Assembly: GCA_938030915.1 (NCBI GenBank)
Contig: CALHIO010000342.1
Location: forward strand, 1 to 20,655
Length of the DNA: 20,655 nt
Direction of reading: 5' to 3'
Source of the DNA: an uncultured Gemmatimonadota bacterium
GTDB taxonomy: Bacteria > Gemmatimonadota > Gemmatimonadetes > Longimicrobiales > Gaopeijiaceae
Below, piece after piece: positions 1-7,129 of the stretch. Below the pieces are notes generated by a model. That model was not told the origin of the DNA. It saw only the letters and a program-made list of their open reading frames with translations, and did no database searches. A program made the position numbers and the translations under genes. Every line of letters starts with the position of its first letter. Positions within the stretch are counted from its first letter, which is position 1.

Positions 1-227
1 GTCGTCGGGTGCCCCAGGTACTGTCCGGGTTCCCGGTCGACGACGACCTGCCGTCGAGTCTCCGCCGCGAGGTCGACGAGAGGTAGCCCGAAGACGTCCT
101 GGTGGACGCTCTGAAGTCCGGAGTCGACAACCGCTTCTCGGGCGTTCTCCACTCCGCAGGCGGTTCCCGCCAGAAGGCCTGCGGCAAGCCACATGCTCGG
201 ATGAAACAGAATCGACCGCCGCCTCAC
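1..227 (-). CDS. Probable sialidase-like (BNR) lipoprotein, N-terminal fragment
   Basis: This partial gene reads leftwards off the window edge, so only about 75 codons are visible. I chose the GTG at 227; an in-frame GTG at 236 and an ATG at 194 are alternatives, and none has a convincing ribosome binding site. The N-terminus is a short Arg-rich segment, a hydrophobic stretch, then Gly-Thr-Ala-Cys near residue 24, which looks like a slightly atypical lipobox; the protein is therefore probably exported and lipid-anchored. Further on, the stretch around VVVDREPGQYLGHPTT resembles the start of the catalytic propeller of bacterial sialidase-like exo-hydrolases as I remember them. It lies 19 bases downstream of tspO on the same strand, so co-transcription is likely. 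The family call is from memory of a short motif only; the lipoprotein call is firmer than the enzyme call. Confidence 0.55.
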   Translation of the reverse strand, partial: MRRRSILFHPSMWLAAGLLAGTACGVENAREAVVDSGLQSVHQDVFGLPLVDLAAETRRQVVVDREPGQYLGHPT

Positions 228-246
228 GTGGGACACAATCGCCAGA

Positions 247-645
247 TCAACTCCGATTCATCCATGTGATGGACAGCTGCAGCACCGAGGCGACCGATAC
301 CCAGGCGAGGTACGGCGCCTGCGCGATCGCGACCCAGCGATAGTGGGTCCAGATCACGGCTACCATCCAGACGATGGTTGCCCACACGATCACGATGTCG
401 ATCGATGCGAGGGGAAGATTTCGGAGCCCGAACTGAATCGGGGTGAAGATCAGGTTCGCGACCAGGTTGATCGCGAAGGGCAGGGCTACGAGGCGCGGGA
501 TGGTCCCGCGAGCGGCCTGAAGGAAGACGAAGCCGAACGTCACGATGATGATCGGATAGATGATCTGCCACATGAGCCCGATAAACTCCGGCTCGGGCGT
601 CCACGATGGCTTCTTCAGCGCGTCGTACCAGTCTCGGAATTCCAT
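247..645 (-). CDS. tspO: TspO/MBR family tryptophan-rich sensory membrane protein
   Basis: TspO/MBR proteins are five-helix membrane proteins that bind porphyrins and related ligands and act in tetrapyrrole, stress and light responses. The 132-residue product carries the family N-terminal signature WYDALKKPSWTP at residues 6-17. About five hydrophobic segments follow, with the typical late pattern APYLAWVSVASVLQLSI at residues 110-126. The reading frame can be extended to a TTG at 690, but the ATG at 645 is preferred: GGAG lies about 8 bases upstream on this strand and the protein then begins just before the conserved WY motif. The extended version would also run into an 18-base tandem repeat that looks regulatory. 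It is followed at 19 bases by the sialidase-like lipoprotein gene. The family assignment is confident; the ligand is unknown. Confidence 0.9.
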   Translation of the reverse strand: MEFRDWYDALKKPSWTPEPEFIGLMWQIIYPIIIVTFGFVFLQAARGTIPRLVALPFAINLVANLIFTPIQFGLRNLPLASIDIVIVWATIVWMVAVIWTHYRWVAIAQAPYLAWVSVASVLQLSITWMNRS

Positions 646-672
646 CGTGACGGCTCCACCGTGTTGGACGAA

Positions 673-708
673 TCGAAGAGGTCGCGTCAATCGAAGAGAT
701 CGCGTCAG
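673..708. repeat. Two tandem 18-base direct repeats upstream of tspO
   Basis: Two adjacent 18-base units, 673-690 and 691-708, match at 16 of 18 positions (tcgaagaggtcgcgtcaa then tcgaagagatcgcgtcag). They sit just upstream of the preferred tspO start at 645, read on the minus strand, where each unit begins with YTGACGCGA. Direct repeats in this position can be operator half-sites for a tandem-binding regulator, or simply a small duplication. The function is inferred only from position. Confidence 0.5.
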
Positions 709-768
709 AAGCTACGGCGCGAGGAACGCATGGGCGAAGGACCGAGGGGACGAGGGTATGACGTGGCT

Positions 769-1275
769 CTAGCCGCCGGGTGGGCCATCGGGATGTGGAC
801 GACAGTCCGGGGGTTGCTCGATTGTGTACGCGAGCGAGCTGATCATCCAGCGACCGTCGACTCGAGTCATCTGGAACAGGTCGACTCCGCAATGTGACCA
901 TTCACCGTTTCGGTAGAAATCATACGGGAGCCACACGATTCCGAGGTCCCGGTAGACTTCGGCTCGGCCTTCGAAGCCCCGTTCGACGAGGTCCCCCGTC
1001 ATCGGCCGACTGCGATTGTCCTCCCGCGTGGAGAGTCGTGGCGCTCCACCCCCCGGCGGCACGGCGATCATGATCGCGCCCTCGATCATCACGTCGGTGA
1101 GCGCGATCGGATCCTCGGCACTGATCGCGTCCAGCGCTTGGTGAGCCAGGGCCAGAATTCGCTCTTCGTCACTGGTGTTGGCCTGAGGGGAAGCGCTCCG
1201 GGGAAGGCTGGCGAGAAGTGCCACGCTCAGGAAGAACACGAAGATCGGAGCTCGGTGGGCCGTCTTCATGTTCAT
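769..1275 (-). CDS. Secreted NTF2-like (SnoaL/DUF4440-type) protein
   Basis: This 168-residue protein starts with a Sec-type signal peptide: basic MNMKTAHR, a hydrophobic core at about residues 9-23, then an Ala/Ser-rich cleavage region near residue 32. The remaining 136 or so residues have the look of the NTF2-like cone fold: an N-terminal helix with a repeated D/E-A pattern (EERILALAHQALDAI), and near the C-terminus a beta pair, GVDLFQMTRVDGRWMISSLAYTIE. That last motif is typical of DUF4440/SnoaL-like proteins. Such domains serve as small-molecule binding or non-metal catalytic pockets, and the ligand cannot be told here. The first ATG at 1275 is chosen because GAGG lies about 5 bases upstream; a second ATG follows two codons later. 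It lies upstream of tspO on the same strand with a 123-base gap, so it may be separately transcribed. Confidence 0.7.
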   Translation of the reverse strand: MNMKTAHRAPIFVFFLSVALLASLPRSASPQANTSDEERILALAHQALDAISAEDPIALTDVMIEGAIMIAVPPGGGAPRLSTREDNRSRPMTGDLVERGFEGRAEVYRDLGIVWLPYDFYRNGEWSHCGVDLFQMTRVDGRWMISSLAYTIEQPPDCRPHPDGPPGG

Positions 1276-1505
1276 CCGTTCCTCGGGTTTGGACCTCGAC
1301 GAACCCCGTACATCGGGGCGGGAGCGTACTCGCTGATTCCGTAGGATCGTAGTGAGCAGGCGACCGAGCCACCCCGCGGATCAGGTGATGAGACGATGAA
1401 GCCGTGCACCGCGGCTGGCTCCCGTGCTGCTGGCGGTCTTCATGCCGCGATTCCACAATGCCTCGAGAGGCCTGCCCGATTGCTCAAGATGCGAGGTTGA
1501 TCGTG
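1276..1505. other. Intergenic region between divergent genes
   Basis: This 230-base gap separates the minus-strand NTF2-like gene from the plus-strand membrane protein gene, so it must hold promoters for both directions. I see no convincing paired -35/-10 boxes. A small inverted repeat, ccccg-tacat-cgggg, lies at 1304-1318, but it is too short to interpret. A reading frame open from 1404 covers part of the gap; its translation there is Cys/Arg-rich and does not look like real protein. Confidence 0.4.
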
Positions 1506-1985
1506 ATGGTTCGAGCCGGAGTTCGTCAGGGGCGTCACGCCGATCGTACCCGGGTCGGTGCAGTCGCGCGGGTGGCGTGCCTGCTGCTTACCGGAGTTCT
1601 GATTCTACAGGGGCTCGCCTACGGAGTGGGATTCTTTCTGGACCCGGTTTCGGGCCTCGGGGAGTTCGCCTCTCCACCTCGCGCTGGGAATGACGACCTT
1701 GCCATTGCCCTGATCGGCCTCGTCGGCGTCGCCATGATCGGGGCGGCGGCACTGCTCACGTGGGCGGCCATCCTCCTCTTCAAGGATGACCCATTCGCGC
1801 CATGGATGACGATGCTCGTCGGGGCGGTGTACGTTCTGGCTGGGCTCAGCTCTTACCGGGTCGGGTGGATGTGGGACGCGTCGTTCTATGCCGGTAGCGG
1901 AGCTCTCCTCTTCATGCTGTCCGTCGCGGTGCACCGGTTGAGGAGGGAGGCTGCTGGGACGGGCATCCAGAGCGACTCCCTGTAG
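1506..1985 (+). CDS. Four-TM membrane protein of unknown function
   Basis: I do not recognise the family. The 159-residue product has a basic N-terminus and four hydrophobic segments at about residues 20-45, 65-92, 98-117 and 127-144, and ends in a basic/polar tail (HRLRREAAG). This resembles small four-helix inner-membrane proteins of DUF4345-like type, but the match is only by general appearance. The ATG at 1506 is chosen because GAGG occurs about 9 bases upstream and the upstream in-frame sequence (open to 1404) does not look coding. It stands 92 bases ahead of the Tat aminotransferase gene on the same strand, with no obvious terminator between, so co-transcription is possible. Confidence 0.65.
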   Translation: MVRAGVRQGRHADRTRVGAVARVACLLLTGVLILQGLAYGVGFFLDPVSGLGEFASPPRAGNDDLAIALIGLVGVAMIGAAALLTWAAILLFKDDPFAPWMTMLVGAVYVLAGLSSYRVGWMWDASFYAGSGALLFMLSVAVHRLRREAAGTGIQSDSL

Positions 1986-2077
1986 ACCATGAACATCCCT
2001 GTGGACGGGGCTCGATTGCGGACGCGGAGGTCGTAGCGTAGGAGTTCTCGGCGCGGACGGTACTCAAGGGGGATCAC

Positions 2078-3361
2078 GTGGTTGACCGGCACCTCGATCG
2101 ACGAACGTTTCTATCGCGAAGCTCTGCCGCTGCCGCGGCGGTGGTTCCGCTCGGGCTTCTGGCTCGTCTGGAGGGGCAGGCCGGCTCCGCCGTCCCTCAG
2201 GAGGATTGGGTACGCCGCGCACGGACTCAGATCCCGGCGGCGACGGAGAGCATCTACTTCCAGACCGGGGGTATCGGACCGTCCTCCCGAAGGGCGATCG
2301 AGACGGTGGTTGACCGGCTCGAATATCAGAATCGCGGTCCGGCCGATCCCCGATACTCGGCCGACATGGCGCCCATCGAACCCGATCTGAGGTCGTATCT
2401 CGCCTCGACGTTCGGGGTGAGTCCCAATGGTGTCGCGCTCACCCACAGCACGTCCGAGGGGATCAGCATTGCCGCGTGGTCGCAGAACTGGGCGAGTGGG
2501 GACGAGGTAGTCATCAGCAACCAGGAGCACCCGGCCAATGTGATCCCGTGGTACGTGCTGCGGGACCGGTTCGGGATCGTCATTCGCGAGATCAATCTGG
2601 ATGCCGGTACCTCTCTGCTCGACGAGGTGCGGAGCGTTCTTTCCTCGAGAACCCGCATGGTGAGCCTGAGTCACGTCTCACGGAACAATGGTCGAAGCAT
2701 CCGGGCGGCCGAATCGGCCGAACTCGCGGATCTGTTGCGGACGAGGGGCATCGTGTACCACCTGGACGGTGCTCAGGGCCCGGGCTGCGTCGCGATGGAC
2801 TTCGCGGAACTGGGATGCGATGCGTACAGCACGTGCGGGCACAAGTGGCTGCTCGGTCCGAAAGGAACGGGTGCCTTCTTCGTCCGAGAGGACGCTCTCG
2901 ATCGGCTGCAGCTCTCGTGGGCAGGCAGTCACAGTCATGCGACGATGGATTACGAGGGCTCCTACACGCTCCTGCCGTCGGCGGCGCGGTACGAGTTCGG
3001 CACACGCGCGCTTGCCGATTTCGCCGGGTTCCACACCGCAGTGTCATGGATGGAGGAGCTGGGCTTCGATCGCGTGCTGACCCGGATTCAGGACCTCGTG
3101 TCCCATGCGGTCGACGCGGTGGATGCCCGATCGGACCTGACCGTAACGTCTCCGCGCGCAGAAGCGGATCGTTCGGGGGTCTTCGTGCTTCGTTTGCCGT
3201 CACCGTGCGATGCCACCGAGGTGTACAACCGCCTCGCCGAAGGACCGAGGATTCTGAGTTCCCCCGTGCGACGCGAGCGTGATCTTCGGCTTGCGATTCA
3301 TTTCTTCAACACGGAAGACGAGATCGACGCCGCGTTGGAGGGGATTGCGTCGCTGTGTTGA
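2078..3361 (+). CDS. Tat-exported class V aminotransferase (isopenicillin-N-epimerase-like)
   Basis: This 427-residue protein is a PLP-dependent fold-type I enzyme of the class V aminotransferase/cysteine desulfurase group. It begins with a twin-arginine signal: RRTFLS at residues 8-13, followed by an Ala-rich hydrophobic stretch to about residue 30. The cofactor site is visible: HLDGAQ with Asp230, which pairs with the pyridine nitrogen, and CGHKWLLGPKGTG with Lys256 as the Schiff-base lysine. An H-x-S-T-S-E-G segment near residue 123 should bind the PLP phosphate. The C-terminal small domain is complete. The GTG start at 2078 has AGGGGG about 5 bases upstream. Exported enzymes of this type are often labelled isopenicillin N epimerase-like, but the substrate is not predictable. 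Tat export suits a protein that folds around its cofactor in the cytoplasm. Confidence 0.88.
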   Translation: MVDRHLDRRTFLSRSSAAAAAVVPLGLLARLEGQAGSAVPQEDWVRRARTQIPAATESIYFQTGGIGPSSRRAIETVVDRLEYQNRGPADPRYSADMAPIEPDLRSYLASTFGVSPNGVALTHSTSEGISIAAWSQNWASGDEVVISNQEHPANVIPWYVLRDRFGIVIREINLDAGTSLLDEVRSVLSSRTRMVSLSHVSRNNGRSIRAAESAELADLLRTRGIVYHLDGAQGPGCVAMDFAELGCDAYSTCGHKWLLGPKGTGAFFVREDALDRLQLSWAGSHSHATMDYEGSYTLLPSAARYEFGTRALADFAGFHTAVSWMEELGFDRVLTRIQDLVSHAVDAVDARSDLTVTSPRAEADRSGVFVLRLPSPCDATEVYNRLAEGPRILSSPVRRERDLRLAIHFFNTEDEIDAALEGIASLC

Positions 3362-3429
3362 GGAATCAGCGACGGCCGATGGAGATTCCGTTTCATGACA
3401 TCGTGCACCTCAGCCCTGCGGGCCGTTGA

Positions 3430-4050
3430 ATGAGTGATCCGGGCACAGCCCGCCAACGCCTCGAGGCCGACCCCGCGCGGCGGGGTCGCAGGTTGGAGTA
3501 TCTGACGCTCGCGTGGAACTCGGTCGAAGCCGTAGTCTCGATCATGGCCGGTGTGGCCGCAGGCTCGACCGCTCTGATCGGGTTTGGGATGGATGCGGTC
3601 GTGGAGAGTGCGTCAGGAGGCATTCTGCTCTGGCGTCTTCAGGACGGGGGTTCGTCCACCCGGGAGCGCCGAGCGCTGCAACTCGTCGGGGTGACCTTCC
3701 TCGTTCTGGCGTCGTGGGTCGGCGTCGAGGCGATCCGTTCCCTCGTCGCCCGGGAAGCGCCCTCCGCGAGCTACGTCGGAATCGTGGTTGCGGCGCTTTC
3801 TCTTCTGGTCATGCCGTGGCTGGCTCGTCAGAAGCGGATGGTCGCCAGGGATCTCGGGAGTTCCGCGCTCGAGGCCGATTCCCGGCAGACGGATCTCTGT
3901 GCGGTCCTCTCCGCGATCCTGTTGACCGGTCTCGCGCTCAACGCGGCGTTCGGGTGGTGGTGGGTAGATTCGGTAGCTGCACTGATTATGGTGCCGGTCA
4001 TCGTAACCGAGGGCGTCCAGGCGCTGCGGGGTGAGCGTTGCGAGTGCTGA
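3430..4050 (+). CDS. TMEM163-like cation diffusion facilitator, transmembrane domain only
   Basis: This 206-residue protein is a divalent-cation exporter-like membrane protein of the CDF superfamily. It has about six hydrophobic segments and lacks the usual C-terminal cytoplasmic metallochaperone-like domain. Motifs: WNSVEAVVSIMAGVAAGS (TM1-2 region), then GFGMDAVVES with Asp55 and Glu59 in the place of the TM2 metal-site residues, and ALEADSRQTD with Asp150 and Asp155 in TM5. The canonical TM5 His is not seen. The protein ends GERCEC; a Cys-rich tail of this kind is typical of this short subfamily as I know it. The metal is unknown (zinc is the usual guess). Its end overlaps the next small membrane-protein gene, suggesting translational coupling. 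Confidence 0.85.
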   Translation: MSDPGTARQRLEADPARRGRRLEYLTLAWNSVEAVVSIMAGVAAGSTALIGFGMDAVVESASGGILLWRLQDGGSSTRERRALQLVGVTFLVLASWVGVEAIRSLVAREAPSASYVGIVVAALSLLVMPWLARQKRMVARDLGSSALEADSRQTDLCAVLSAILLTGLALNAAFGWWWVDSVAALIMVPVIVTEGVQALRGERCEC

Positions 4051-4289
4051 ACGACGGGGATGTGGGAGGGATCTTCGTTACGACATCCCTTGTGGATATC
4101 GCTCTCACGGCGCTTTGCGGCGATGTCTTCGACCCGCCGATCTATCTGCCCTTCGCCCTTCACTTCTGTGCTCTGGGTGTGATCGGACTCTTCGTGACGT
4201 CGCGACGGTTTCACATCGGACTGGCCGGGTACGTGTTGGGGATCGGACTCACGTGGTCCCTGGTGGCGCGCCGATTCCTCGAGGCGTAG
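4038..4289 (+). CDS. Small three-TM membrane protein, unknown function
   Basis: This 83-residue product has three likely membrane segments, at about residues 10-27, 35-54 and 61-77, and ends in a basic tail (ARRFLEA). I do not recognise a family. The start is uncertain: TTG 4038, GTG 4044 (GGTGAG about 8 bases upstream) and GTG 4062 are all in frame. The first two overlap the last codons of the cation transporter gene. The stop codon TAG is followed directly by the ATG of the next gene. The close packing with its neighbours and the strongly hydrophobic, ordered composition support a real gene. It may be an accessory to the transporter, but that is inference from position only. Confidence 0.55.
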   Translation: MRVLNDGDVGGIFVTTSLVDIALTALCGDVFDPPIYLPFALHFCALGVIGLFVTSRRFHIGLAGYVLGIGLTWSLVARRFLEA

Positions 4290-4580
4290 ATGGCTTCGGG
4301 ACCGTCCAGCCGCTCGCGCGACCGGGATCCACGGTCGCGAGGGCCCGTCCGAGTTTCGGTGGCTCTGCCCCTGTGCGCGTGCGTGGCCGAGGACCCGGCC
4401 GCGGATGCCGACCGTCTGACCCCCTTCGAGCCCGGCACCGAGGGGGTCGCGCGTGTCTCGACCAACGTTACGGCATGTGTCGTTGATGCGATGTGTACGC
4501 TCACGCTCGATTTCGCGGATACGGCGGTGACCGCGGTCTATGGCTCCGGGGGGTCCCTGACACTCAGGGACGGTGCATGA
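4290..4580 (+). CDS. Small exported or lipid-anchored Cys-containing protein, unknown function
   Basis: The product has 96 residues. A basic Ser/Arg-rich leader is followed by a hydrophobic stretch (VRVSVALPLCACVAED), with Cys29 and Cys31 in a lipobox-like setting, so it may be a lipoprotein. The mature part is acidic and then predicted beta-rich, with two more cysteines (VTACVVDAMCTLTLDF), and could hold a disulfide. No family is recognised. The ATG follows the upstream stop codon with no gap, and its TGA overlaps the ATG of the lipid kinase gene (ATGA at 4577-4580). This arrangement is the main support that the frame is genuine; the long Arg/Ser leader is odd and the true start could lie further in. 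Confidence 0.45.
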   Translation: MASGPSSRSRDRDPRSRGPVRVSVALPLCACVAEDPAADADRLTPFEPGTEGVARVSTNVTACVVDAMCTLTLDFADTAVTAVYGSGGSLTLRDGA

Positions 4581-5554
4581 CCACGCCTGCAGCCGATCGA
4601 GAAGCTCCATTGTCGTACCTGCTGATCGTGAACCCGGTTGCGGGTAAGGGGGCGGGGGCCGCTCGCGCCGAAGCTCTGAGGACAGCGCTGGCGCATGATC
4701 ATCATGTCGATGTGCTGGCCACCACCGGTCGGGGTGATGCGACGCGGCTGGTTCGTGCGCATGGAGGCACTGTCGATCGAGTCATCGCGATCGGAGGTGA
4801 CGGAACGCTGAATGAGGTGCTCCGGGGTGTGCTGGATCTCGGTACCTCGGCGGAGACCCGCCCGTGCCTCGGGTTCCTTCCGGGCGGGACCGCGAACGTC
4901 GCCACGAAGGCGTTTGGGTTCATACCCGAGCCGGCGCGCCTGGCCCGGGCCCTGCCCGGGATGCGGGGAAGTCCGGTCGATGTCGGCATTGTGGAGATGG
5001 ATGGACACGAACGGCCGTTTCTTCTCTGGTGTGGCGCCGGCCTCGATGCTGTCGTCATCGAGGAGCTGAATGCCTCCCGCACGGGTCACATGGGGATGAA
5101 GGGACTCGTGATGAGCGCGCCCCGCGTGTTCTCCGCGATCTCCCGATATTCGAGGCCCGGGATCGGAATCGAGGTCGATGGTGAGGAGCTGCCCCGGGTC
5201 ACCAGCGTCGTTCTGGCGAATGTCGCGGACATGGCGTTCGGCGGAACGCTCCACGCCGGTGCCACGCCGTTCGACGGCGAGGTCGACGTCGTGATGATCG
5301 AGCGGGCCGGGTCGCTGGCGACCCTCGCGTACGGCATGCGCATGCTGTATTCGAGTCTCACGACGTCTTTCGGCGTGTCGCATCGGCCCGGTCGGCATGT
5401 GGTGCTCCGATCGGATGGCGACGTGCCGGTTCAGGTCGATGGTGAGCCGGCCGGACAGCTGCCTCTCGACGTGCGAATGATACGCGGTGCGGTCCGGCTT
5501 CTCATCCCTGATCCGCAGGTTTGTGTCGGACCCGACGTGGCCCCAGGATGGTGA
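4577..5554 (+). CDS. Diacylglycerol/sphingosine kinase family lipid kinase (YegS/DagK-like)
   Basis: This 325-residue protein is a cytoplasmic or membrane-associated lipid kinase of the DAGK catalytic-domain family, which transfers the ATP gamma-phosphate to a lipid hydroxyl such as diacylglycerol. Motifs in order: NPVAGKGAG at 19-27 for nucleotide binding, the signature GGDGT at 73-77 followed by LNEV, and LPGGTAN at about 101-107. Near the C-terminal third there is DGEVDVVMI, matching the family DGxLD motif that carries the catalytic-base Asp/Glu region. The length is normal for bacterial members (about 300). The frame is open further upstream to 4493, but the ATG at 4577 is chosen because it overlaps the preceding stop (ATGA) and places the first beta strand (YLLIVNP) correctly. 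The lipid substrate is unknown; a role in phospholipid turnover is likely. Confidence 0.9.
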   Translation: MTTPAADREAPLSYLLIVNPVAGKGAGAARAEALRTALAHDHHVDVLATTGRGDATRLVRAHGGTVDRVIAIGGDGTLNEVLRGVLDLGTSAETRPCLGFLPGGTANVATKAFGFIPEPARLARALPGMRGSPVDVGIVEMDGHERPFLLWCGAGLDAVVIEELNASRTGHMGMKGLVMSAPRVFSAISRYSRPGIGIEVDGEELPRVTSVVLANVADMAFGGTLHAGATPFDGEVDVVMIERAGSLATLAYGMRMLYSSLTTSFGVSHRPGRHVVLRSDGDVPVQVDGEPAGQLPLDVRMIRGAVRLLIPDPQVCVGPDVAPGW

Positions 5555-5572
5555 GTCCACACGCCACCGCCG

Positions 5573-5586
5573 GATCCTCGAGGATC
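5573..5586. repeat. Perfect 14-base palindrome before the yqgE-like gene
   Basis: The sequence gatcctcgaggatc is a perfect palindrome in the 82-base gap between the lipid kinase gene and the YqgE-like gene. As RNA it could form only a 5-base stem with a 4-base loop, and no T-run follows, so it is a poor terminator. It could be a dimeric operator site, or chance in a GC-rich genome. Confidence 0.3.
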
Positions 5587-5636
5587 ATCGTGCCTGCCTC
5601 CACACCGCGTCGAGCCGGTCGCCTCGACCCCCACGC

Positions 5637-6179
5637 ATGAAGAGCCTGAAGGGCCAGCTCCTGATTTCGAGCGGAGGGCTGTACGACCCCAACTTCCGTC
5701 ACACCGTTGTGCTCATTGGAGAGCACAATGCGGACGGGGCTCTCGGTGTGGTCCTCAATCGCGCGCTGAACGTCACCGTGGATCAGGCGGTTCCCGAACT
5801 CGGTGCCTTCGTCCCGCACGGCGAAGCGCTGTATCAGGGCGGACCGGTTCAGCCGGAAAGCCCGGTCCTGCTCGCTCAGTTCGAGGAGTTCGCGGGGGCG
5901 GATCTGCACATCTTCGACTCGGTCGGCTTCCTGACCGGCGACGTGACGACTCCGCTCGACGAAGGCATCCGGCGTGCGCGGGTGTACGCGGGGTACTCGG
6001 GGTGGGCGCCCGGTCAGTTGGAGGCTGAGATGGCGGAGGATTCATGGATCATCGAAGTGGCTCGGGTCGACGACGTCTTCACCGACTCGCCGGACCTCCT
6101 CTGGGCTCGGGTGCTCCGGCGGAAGGGCCCCGAGTATGAGCGCCTCGCCCGGATGCCGTTCGATCCTTCGATGAACTGA
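5637..6179 (+). CDS. YqgE/AlgH family protein (UPF0301/DUF179)
   Basis: This is a 180-residue cytoplasmic protein of the YqgE/AlgH family, which is widespread but biochemically poorly defined; in pseudomonads AlgH has been tied to alginate regulation. It shows the family N-terminus GQLLISSGGLYDPNFRHTVV at residues 6-25, then GALGVVLNRALN at 34-45, a YQGGPVQPE loop at 66-74, and the late VYAGYSGWAPGQLEAEM segment at 116-132. Length is normal (about 185). The ATG at 5637 is chosen because the motif begins right after it; the frame runs open further upstream, but that sequence is Arg/Ser-rich and not family-like. It sits 82 bases after the lipid kinase gene and 19 bases before the lipoprotein gene, probably in the same transcript. 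Confidence 0.9.
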   Translation: MKSLKGQLLISSGGLYDPNFRHTVVLIGEHNADGALGVVLNRALNVTVDQAVPELGAFVPHGEALYQGGPVQPESPVLLAQFEEFAGADLHIFDSVGFLTGDVTTPLDEGIRRARVYAGYSGWAPGQLEAEMAEDSWIIEVARVDDVFTDSPDLLWARVLRRKGPEYERLARMPFDPSMN

Positions 6180-6198
6180 ACGACGCCCGGAGGTGATG

Positions 6199-7020
6199 AT
6201 GACCATGGATGGAGTTCGAACCGGTGAGGCGCAGGGGGTCCTCTCGCGTACGTCGACCCTCTGGATCCTGCTTGGCCTTCTTATGGTCGGGTGCGGTGGT
6301 GATGAGCGGGTGGTACCCCCGCGGGTCACCCAGCCTCCCTTTGCGGGCACGATCTTCATCGATCCGGACATCATCACCGAGTCCGATCCCACCACCCTCG
6401 TGGGGCTGTCGTACTCGGGGCAGGGTACGCGACAGATGTTCGATCGTCGCGTGGACGGCTGGATCACGCTCGAGCCGTTCCTGTTCGACGCGACGTTCAG
6501 CGACGGCCTGACGATCGAGGTCCAGGTGAACCCGGAGTTCGCTTCGGTGACGTCCGCGGAAGCGGAGGCTCTTTTCTATGCGGATGCTGCGGGCCGGCTA
6601 CCGACCGCTCTGCGGCTGGACGTGGAGACGATGTGGATTCACCGCGGCATCGAGCTCTACGGGGGCGGGAACCGGAACATCCTGATCCACACGGGTCAGA
6701 CCGCCGAGTACATCCGTCTGGGCATCCTGGAGGAGACGCTGGTCCACGAGGCCGCCCATACGTCGCTCGATGGCCGGTACGCATCGTCACCGGGTTGGCT
6801 CGCCGCACAATCGTCCGACCCGACCTTCATCTCGACCTATGCGCGCGACTTTCCCGAGCGCGAAGACATTGCGGAGAGCTTCGTCCCGTATCTCGCGATT
6901 CGATACCGCTCAGACCGAATCAGTGCGACGCTGCGAAGTCAGATCGAGAGCGCGATCCCCAACCGGATCGCGTTCTTCGACGGATTGCAGCTCGACATGA
7001 TGCCGATCGTCCAGCCCTGA
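6199..7020 (+). CDS. HExxH metallopeptidase-like lipoprotein
   Basis: This is a 273-residue putative outer- or inner-membrane lipoprotein. Residues 21-32 are hydrophobic and end in LMVGC, a good lipobox with Cys32 as the lipidated residue. The mature protein contains EETLVHEAAHTSLDGRY around residues 178-193, with the zinc-binding HEAAH at 183-187. About 39 residues after the second His there is EDIAESF, with Glu226 a plausible third zinc ligand. This spacing recalls gluzincin families such as the anthrax lethal factor-type domains, where an AE(A/S)F motif follows HExxH, but the similarity is by motif only. Start: GGAGG at 6189-6193 precedes ATG 6199 by 5 bases; ATG 6205 and an upstream GTG/ATG pair are alternatives. 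Substrate and exact family are unknown. It ends 109 bases from the convergent propeller gene. Confidence 0.7.
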   Translation: MTMDGVRTGEAQGVLSRTSTLWILLGLLMVGCGGDERVVPPRVTQPPFAGTIFIDPDIITESDPTTLVGLSYSGQGTRQMFDRRVDGWITLEPFLFDATFSDGLTIEVQVNPEFASVTSAEAEALFYADAAGRLPTALRLDVETMWIHRGIELYGGGNRNILIHTGQTAEYIRLGILEETLVHEAAHTSLDGRYASSPGWLAAQSSDPTFISTYARDFPEREDIAESFVPYLAIRYRSDRISATLRSQIESAIPNRIAFFDGLQLDMMPIVQP

Positions 7021-7129
7021 GGCCCGACCTGCGATCACCGGAGTCGTTCGAGGGACCGACCCATTCGAGCCGGCCCCTGTGGCGTCACGTCACGTCACGT
7101 CTGTGCGGTCCCGTCGATTAGAGGCGGTG

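Noticed and set aside
1404..1505. N-terminal extension of the four-TM protein back to 1404.
   Set aside because: The extra residues are Cys/Arg-rich and unlike a protein start, while ATG 1506 has a GAGG at good spacing.
7083..7101. Short tandem repeat of cgtca (three full units plus four bases).
   Set aside because: Too short and simple to interpret; probably slippage in the gap between convergent genes.
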